From an uncultured Oscillospiraceae bacterium (lineage in GTDB: Bacteria > Bacillota > Clostridia > Oscillospirales > Oscillospiraceae), in contig CAMVMU010000003.1 in the NCBI GenBank assembly GCA_947168655.1, positions 1 through 64,000 of the forward strand: 64,000 nucleotides of DNA, in the 5' to 3' direction. Below are positions 59,315 through 64,000 of the stretch, one piece after another. The position numbers were made by a program, and so were the translations under genes. The stretch's first letter is position 1; each line of letters begins with the position of its first letter. The notes below the pieces were generated by a model. That model had not been told where the DNA came from, ran no database searches, and saw only the letters and a program-made list of their open reading frames with translations.

Positions 59315-59860
59315 ATGGCTGATCCGCGCAGGAGACACGGCACAATGACAAACGGCAACCTGGCGTACGATCTGGACGCCCTGGTTCGGGAGCGCAACCT
59401 GGAGGAGGCCGGCAAGGTCCACGAGCACGAGCGCGAGGCGCGGCGGCCCCGGCCGCAGCGGCGCAGTCAGGCGCAGGCGCAGCCCCGGCCCAGAACGTCG
59501 CCGGTGGTGGTGGGCGGCATTGTGGTGCTGGCCGCCATGGTAATGGTACTGATCATGGGCTACGTGCAGCTGACCACCATCTCCGGCAATGTGGCGGAGA
59601 TGAAGAACGAGCTGGCTGTACTCAACGATGAGCATGTATCCCTGCTGACCAAATACGAACAGACCTTTGATCTGGCCACTGTCAAAGAGACCGCCGAGGC
59701 GGCGGGCATGAGCAAGCCCACCAGCGCCCAGATCGAGTATGTGGATCTCTCCGGCTCCGATGTGGCCGTGGTCCATCAGGCGGGGGCAGGCGGACTGCTG
59801 AGCGGCCTGACCGAAAGCCTGGAGGAGGGCTTCCGTTCCCTGGTGGAATATTTCCGATAA
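59315..59860 (+). CDS. FtsL-like septum protein
   Basis: 181 aa. A basic, Arg/Pro-rich cytoplasmic N-terminus, one membrane helix (VVVGGIVVLAAMVMVLIMGYV, about 68-88) and an external coiled coil (GNVAEMKNELAVLNDEHVSLLTKYEQ) followed by DLATVKETAEAAGM. Position between rsmH and the class B PBP is that of ftsL. FtsL bridges the divisome with DivIC; sequence identity in this family is low, so the call rests on layout and place. Confidence 0.82.
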   Translation: MADPRRRHGTMTNGNLAYDLDALVRERNLEEAGKVHEHEREARRPRPQRRSQAQAQPRPRTSPVVVGGIVVLAAMVMVLIMGYVQLTTISGNVAEMKNELAVLNDEHVSLLTKYEQTFDLATVKETAEAAGMSKPTSAQIEYVDLSGSDVAVVHQAGAGGLLSGLTESLEEGFRSLVEYFR

Positions 59861-59991
59861 ACCGCCCCATATAGTGGGAGCGAGTACCCGACAACCATGA
59901 AACGTAGGAAGGAGTGAGAAGGGGACTTCTTGCTCCTTCATTGGTATCAGGCAATTGTTGCAGGCGGTCTGTACCGCCGAAAGGAGATAAA

Positions 59992-62268
59992 ATGGCAGAA
60001 TCCGGCAATCGAAAAAGTGAAAACAGCCGTCGCGCCAACCGGGTGATCCAGCGGCGCACCTTCCTTCTGATGCTGGTGCTGGGCGTTGGCGTTTTTCTCC
60101 TGCTGTTTGGCAAACTGTATCAGCTGCAGATCAAGCGGCACGAGGAACTGCAGAAGCTGGCGGTGAGTCAGCAGACCCGCAGCACCGTGGTCTCCGCCTC
60201 CCGGGGCACCATCTGCGACCGCAACGGCAACATTTTGGCCATCTCCGCCACGGCGGAGACCGTGTTCCTCTCGCCTCTGGAGATCAATGAGACCCTGAAG
60301 GCCAGCGACGAGGCCACAAAGCCCCAGGACAAGGTGACCTGGACCAAGGACTCCCTGGCCGCCGCACTGGCGGAGATCCTGGACGTCAACGAGGAAAACG
60401 TCCGCCAGCGGATGGACCGCACCAACTCCCAGTATGAGGTCATCAAGCTGCGGGCCGACGAGGACGTGGCCAACAGAGTCCGGGAGTACATCAACGAGAA
60501 CAAGGTTCGGGGCGTCTATCTGGTGACGGACTCCAAGCGGTACTATCCGTACAGCGATCTGGCATGCCACATCATCGGTTTTGTTGGCAACGACAATGTG
60601 GGTCTGTACGGTCTGGAGGCTAAGTACGAGAAGGACCTGGAGGGCCAGACCGGTCTGGTGATCACCGCCAAGGACAACGCCGGCAACGATATGCTCTATG
60701 AGTATGAGCAGTACTTCGCCCCTGAGAACGGTCACACCCTGATGCTGACCATTGACACCACCATCCAGTACTATCTGGAGAAGGCCCTGGCGGACATGGT
60801 CTATAAGTACGACGTGCAGGAAGGCGGCATGGGCATTATCCTCAACGCCAAGACCGGCGCCGTGCTGGGCATGGCGTCCTACCCCAACTACGACCTGAAT
60901 CACTTCTCCGAGGTCCTGGACCCCCGGATGAAAGAAGCAGTGGAGTCCGAAGAGGCCTCTCTGGGCGAGATGCAGATGAAACAGTGGTGGAACAAGGCCG
61001 TCAACGAGGTGTATGAGCCCGGCTCCACCTCCAAGGTGCTGACACTGGCCGCCGCACTGGAGGAGGGCGTGGTGGACATGAACACCACCTTTGACTGTGT
61101 GGGCTATATCAACGTTTCCGGCGCCCATATCAAGTGCTCCGGCAATCACGGGCATCAGACCCTGGCGGAGACGGCGGCCCACTCCTGCAACCCGGCCTTT
61201 ATCACATACGGCCTGCGGCTGGGCAATGAGAAATACTACCAGTACATGCGCGATTTCAACCTGATGAGCGGCTCCGGCATCGACCTGGACGGCGAGGCCA
61301 CCAGTATTTTCCAGCCGGAGGATAAGTTCACCACGCTGGACCTGGCCTGCTATGCCTTCGGCCAGAACTTCAGCGTGACGCCCATCTCCCTCATTGCTGC
61401 CCAGGCGTCCTGTGTCAACGGCGGTTACCTGCATACGCCCTATGTGGTGGCGCAGGTGCTGGACGATGACGGCAACGTGATCTGGGAGCACGACGATACC
61501 CCTGTGCGCCAGGTGATCAGCGAGGAGACCAGCGCCCTGGTGTGCGAGTGTCTGGAGACTGTGGTGGCCACCGGCACCGGCCGGAACGCCCAGGTGGCCG
61601 GCTACCGCATCGGCGGCAAGTCGGGCACGGCAGATAAGCGCGACGCCACGGGCCAGACCCGTGAGGTCATCGTATCCTTCATGAGTTTTGCCCCGGCAGA
61701 CGATCCGGAGGTCATTATGCTGATCGCCCTGGACAGCCCCGGCCGGGATACCGGGACCTATCCCTCCGGCGGCAACATGGTGGCTCCCAGCTGCAGCCAG
61801 ATCATGGCGGAAATTCTGCCCTATCTGGGTATTGAACCGTCCTTCTCCGCCGAGGAGCTGCTGGGCGCGGACACCACGGTGCCCAATGTGGTGGATTCCA
61901 CGGTGGAGGAGGCCCAGAAGAAGCTGCAGGAACGGGGCTTCAGCAGCCGCGTGGTCGGCGAGGGCAACATCATCACCGACCAGACGCCGGTGGGCGGCGC
62001 CATTATCCCCGGCAAGTCCGTGGTGGTGCTGTACGCCGGTGAGGAAAAGCCCGACACGCTGTGTGTCGTGCCCAATCTGCTGGGCAACTCCCCGGCCGAG
62101 GCCAACGCCGCGGCCACCAACGCGGGATTGCTGATCCGGTTTGCCGGCACCACCGGCAGCGGCAGCACCAGCGTCCGCGTCATGAGCCAGTCGGAAGAGC
62201 CGGGCACGGAGCTGCCGGCCGGCACCGTTATCACGGTGCAGCTGGGCGACACCAACGTCCCGGATTAA
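59992..62268 (+). CDS. Class B penicillin-binding protein with two PASTA domains (FtsI/SpoVD type)
   Basis: 758 aa from MAESGNRKSE (AAGGAG site); the earlier track start is in leader sequence. N-terminal membrane helix (about 24-46), PBP dimerisation domain (RGTICDRNGNILA), transpeptidase domain with EPGSTSKVLTLA (SxxK near 343), HSCNPAF (SxN near 399) and GGKSGTADK (KTG-box variant KSG near 543), then two PASTA repeats (VPNVVDSTVEEAQKKLQ and VPNLLGNSPAEANAAA). It cross-links septal or spore-cortex peptidoglycan; with a single such gene visible here I cannot separate division (FtsI) from sporulation (SpoVD) use. Confidence 0.93.
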   Translation: MAESGNRKSENSRRANRVIQRRTFLLMLVLGVGVFLLLFGKLYQLQIKRHEELQKLAVSQQTRSTVVSASRGTICDRNGNILAISATAETVFLSPLEINETLKASDEATKPQDKVTWTKDSLAAALAEILDVNEENVRQRMDRTNSQYEVIKLRADEDVANRVREYINENKVRGVYLVTDSKRYYPYSDLACHIIGFVGNDNVGLYGLEAKYEKDLEGQTGLVITAKDNAGNDMLYEYEQYFAPENGHTLMLTIDTTIQYYLEKALADMVYKYDVQEGGMGIILNAKTGAVLGMASYPNYDLNHFSEVLDPRMKEAVESEEASLGEMQMKQWWNKAVNEVYEPGSTSKVLTLAAALEEGVVDMNTTFDCVGYINVSGAHIKCSGNHGHQTLAETAAHSCNPAFITYGLRLGNEKYYQYMRDFNLMSGSGIDLDGEATSIFQPEDKFTTLDLACYAFGQNFSVTPISLIAAQASCVNGGYLHTPYVVAQVLDDDGNVIWEHDDTPVRQVISEETSALVCECLETVVATGTGRNAQVAGYRIGGKSGTADKRDATGQTREVIVSFMSFAPADDPEVIMLIALDSPGRDTGTYPSGGNMVAPSCSQIMAEILPYLGIEPSFSAEELLGADTTVPNVVDSTVEEAQKKLQERGFSSRVVGEGNIITDQTPVGGAIIPGKSVVVLYAGEEKPDTLCVVPNLLGNSPAEANAAATNAGLLIRFAGTTGSGSTSVRVMSQSEEPGTELPAGTVITVQLGDTNVPD

Positions 62269-62388
62269 CGCTCAGGAATAGCCTGCCGCAAAACTGACAT
62301 ATATATGATGACACGGCGCATACGCCGTTCAATACAAAGGAGCGGTCCCGCGGACCGGAAGTGAAAATCCGGAAAGGGAGATGCTCCG

Positions 62389-63828
62389 ATGCAACTGAAA
62401 GATATTGTCTCAGGCCTGGATATCTTATCCGTCCACACCGATCTCACCCGGGAAGTTACCGGCATCAGCTATGATTCCCGCAGCGTAGAGCCCGGCCATG
62501 TTTTTGTGGCCATCTCCGGCGCGGAGGCGGACGGCAACGAGTTTGCCGCCGAAGCCCTGGAACGGGGCGCCGTCTGTGTGATCTGTGAGCACCGGCCGGG
62601 GATAAACTCCTACGTGACGGTGCCCTCGGCGCGGCGCGCCCTTGCCATTGCCAGTGCAAACTGGTACGGTCACCCCGCCGGAAAGCTGACCGTGGTGGGC
62701 ATTACCGGTACCAACGGCAAGACCAGCACAAGCTACTATATCAGGCATATTCTGGAGCATGGCCTGCACGCCAAAGTGGGTCTGGTGGGTACGATCCAGA
62801 ACATGGTGGGCGGGGAAATCCTGCCTGCCGGGCGGACCACCCCGGAATCCGCCGATCTGCAGGCGCTTCTGTGCCACATGGCGGAGGCCGGGTGCACGCA
62901 CGCGGTGATGGAGGTGTCCAGCCACGCTCTGGCGCTGGACCGGGTGTACGGCATCCCGTATGCGGTGGGGGTCTTTACGAATCTGACCCAGGATCATCTG
63001 GATTTTCACCGCACCATGGAGGCCTACTGCGACGCCAAAGCGCTCCTGTTTGGGCAATGCGGGACCGGCGTATGCAACGGCGACGACCCCTGGCGTGAGC
63101 GGCTGCTGCGCGGCAGCACATGCCGTACCGTCTTTTACGGGATAGATGGCATGGCGGATCTCCGGGCGGAGAACATCTGTCTCTCCGGCTCCGGCGTGAC
63201 CTATGACGCCGTGTCGGAGGGGGAGCGCGTCAGCGTCTGGGCAGCGACGCCGGGCCGGTTTACCGTCTATAATACACTGGCTGCGCTGGCAGCCGGACGG
63301 GAGCTGGGCGTGCCGCTGGCAGCGGGGGCAGAGGCCCTTCGCAGCGCCTCGCCTGTGCGCGGGCGGCTGGAGCCGGTTTCCACCCACGGCAGACCCTATC
63401 ACGTGCTGATCGATTACGCCCACACGCCGGACGCCCTGGAAAACGTGCTGTCGGCGGTCCGCGGCTTTGCCCCGGGCCGGGTGGTGGCGCTGTTCGGCTG
63501 CGGCGGAGACCGGGACCGCACCAAGCGGCCTCAGATGGGGGCTATTGCAGCCCGCCTGGCGGATTTCTCCGTTGTCACCAGCGACAATCCCCGCACGGAG
63601 GAACCGGGCGCCATTATCCGGGATATCCTGGCGGGAATGGAGAACTGTGACCACTATGCGGTGGTGGAGGATCGGATCGAAGCCATTCGCTTCGCCCTGT
63701 CCCACGCACAGCCGGGGGACGTGATCGTCCTGTGCGGCAAGGGTCACGAGGATTATCAGATCATTGGACACACAAAGCGGCACCTGGACGAGCGGGAGGT
63801 TGTGGAATCGTTCTTCCGGGAAACCTAA
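62389..63828 (+). CDS. murE: UDP-MurNAc-L-Ala-D-Glu:meso-DAP ligase MurE
   Basis: 479 aa. GITGTNGKTSTSYYI (ATP loop near 105-119), MEVSSHALALDRVYG, TNLTQDHLDFHRTME and SDNPRTEEP (near 404-412). DNPR at this place marks enzymes that add meso-diaminopimelate and not lysine. Adds the third residue of the peptidoglycan stem peptide in the cytoplasm. 120 bases after the PBP, with two small hairpins between (ACGGCGCATACGCCGT and GGTCCCGCGGACC). Confidence 0.95.
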   Translation: MQLKDIVSGLDILSVHTDLTREVTGISYDSRSVEPGHVFVAISGAEADGNEFAAEALERGAVCVICEHRPGINSYVTVPSARRALAIASANWYGHPAGKLTVVGITGTNGKTSTSYYIRHILEHGLHAKVGLVGTIQNMVGGEILPAGRTTPESADLQALLCHMAEAGCTHAVMEVSSHALALDRVYGIPYAVGVFTNLTQDHLDFHRTMEAYCDAKALLFGQCGTGVCNGDDPWRERLLRGSTCRTVFYGIDGMADLRAENICLSGSGVTYDAVSEGERVSVWAATPGRFTVYNTLAALAAGRELGVPLAAGAEALRSASPVRGRLEPVSTHGRPYHVLIDYAHTPDALENVLSAVRGFAPGRVVALFGCGGDRDRTKRPQMGAIAARLADFSVVTSDNPRTEEPGAIIRDILAGMENCDHYAVVEDRIEAIRFALSHAQPGDVIVLCGKGHEDYQIIGHTKRHLDEREVVESFFRET

Positions 63829-63869
63829 CACATGAAACAGCGCCCCGCAGGGGCGGGAGGAGAGAAGAT

Positions 63870-64000
63870 ATGAGTGATTTATTGACGCTGATCCTGACGC
63901 TGATTGTCAGCTTTGCGGTGACGGCAGTTGCCGGAAAGCTGCTGATCCCCATGCTGGTGAAGCTGAAGTGCGGCCAGAGCATCAAGGAGATCGGTCCTAC
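63870..64000 (+). CDS. mraY: Start of MraY (phospho-MurNAc-pentapeptide transferase), cut by the window end
   Basis: Only 43 codons: MSDLLTLILTLIVSFAVTAV opens with a membrane helix and continues KLLIPMLVKLKCGQSIKEIGPT, where GQxIKExGP is a MraY signature. GGGAGGAGAG lies ahead of the ATG. Makes lipid I at the inner face of the membrane; follows murE as in other dcw clusters. Confidence 0.9.
   Translation, partial: MSDLLTLILTLIVSFAVTAVAGKLLIPMLVKLKCGQSIKEIGP

Overview
The window comes from a spore-forming, Gram-positive clostridial genome. The Oscillospiraceae-type gut Firmicutes look likely from gene style and the high G+C of the core genes, but that is inference. Evidence for sporulation and a diderm-free Firmicutes plan includes a PdaB-like deacetylase, a GerA-family germination protein, a YerC/TrpR-like regulator, a PASTA-domain class B PBP in the dcw cluster and MurE with the DNPR signature of meso-DAP enzymes. 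Genes read in both directions, with strong AGGAGG ribosome sites and sigma-A promoters.

Layout. (1) Bases 1-256 and 27675-28217 are two halves of one minus-strand polysaccharide deacetylase (pdaB-like) gene. (2) Between them sits a 27.4-kb element (about 257-27674) whose two ends are inverted copies of each other for about 230 bp (102 of the first 140 bases match with no gap, by hand count). Joining the host flanks restores the conserved reading WDVDSLDWK. The element carries, left to right: a minus-strand operon (a broken DUF6994 gene, a 521-aa unknown, a TerB-like protein, a Gly/Ala-rich membrane-active-looking protein); a noncoding array of five degenerate ~185-bp repeats; two overlapping tyrosine-recombinase genes, the first apparently lacking its catalytic arginine; an HD/YhaM-like gene with a large serine recombinase and a small partner gene behind a palindrome-embedded promoter and a structured leader; RHH and XRE regulators; a SLOG-fold protein; and a long co-directional defence operon (PLD-SNF2 helicase, two DUF4391-like proteins, Mod and Res of a type III restriction system, three small unknowns and a GmrSD/DUF262-DUF1524-DUF4357 endonuclease).

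(3) 28.3-37.0 kb is a second accessory block: a WYL regulator with a 279-aa unknown, a small unknown, and a divergent operon of a large SNF2-type helicase, a MoxR AAA ATPase and a VWA/metallopeptidase protein. TGTCCCA motifs lie in both control regions. (4) 37.1-57.5 kb is mostly ordinary chromosome: transglutaminase-like protein, XRE regulator, YihY/BrkB, TrkA, DUF3298 protein, YerC, methyltransferase, Hsp33, five tRNAs (Val, Asp, Phe, Gly, Cys), a thioredoxin-reductase-like flavoprotein without the usual NADPH motif, a Crp/Fnr regulator with an ABC uptake system, a DtxR-type regulator, a DUF2156-GNAT fusion, a GerA protein, HAD phosphatase, MFS carrier, GDPD, rsmD and coaD. (5) 57.7-64.0 kb is the start of the division/cell-wall (dcw) cluster: mraZ with its operator repeats, rsmH, an ftsL-like gene, a PASTA PBP, murE and the start of mraY.

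The most notable point is the inverted-repeat-flanked defence-carrying element inside a sporulation-type gene, with a paired tyrosine recombinase module and a repeat array that I cannot match to a named transposon family. The window is also a plausible case of an intervening element whose precise excision would rebuild the host gene.
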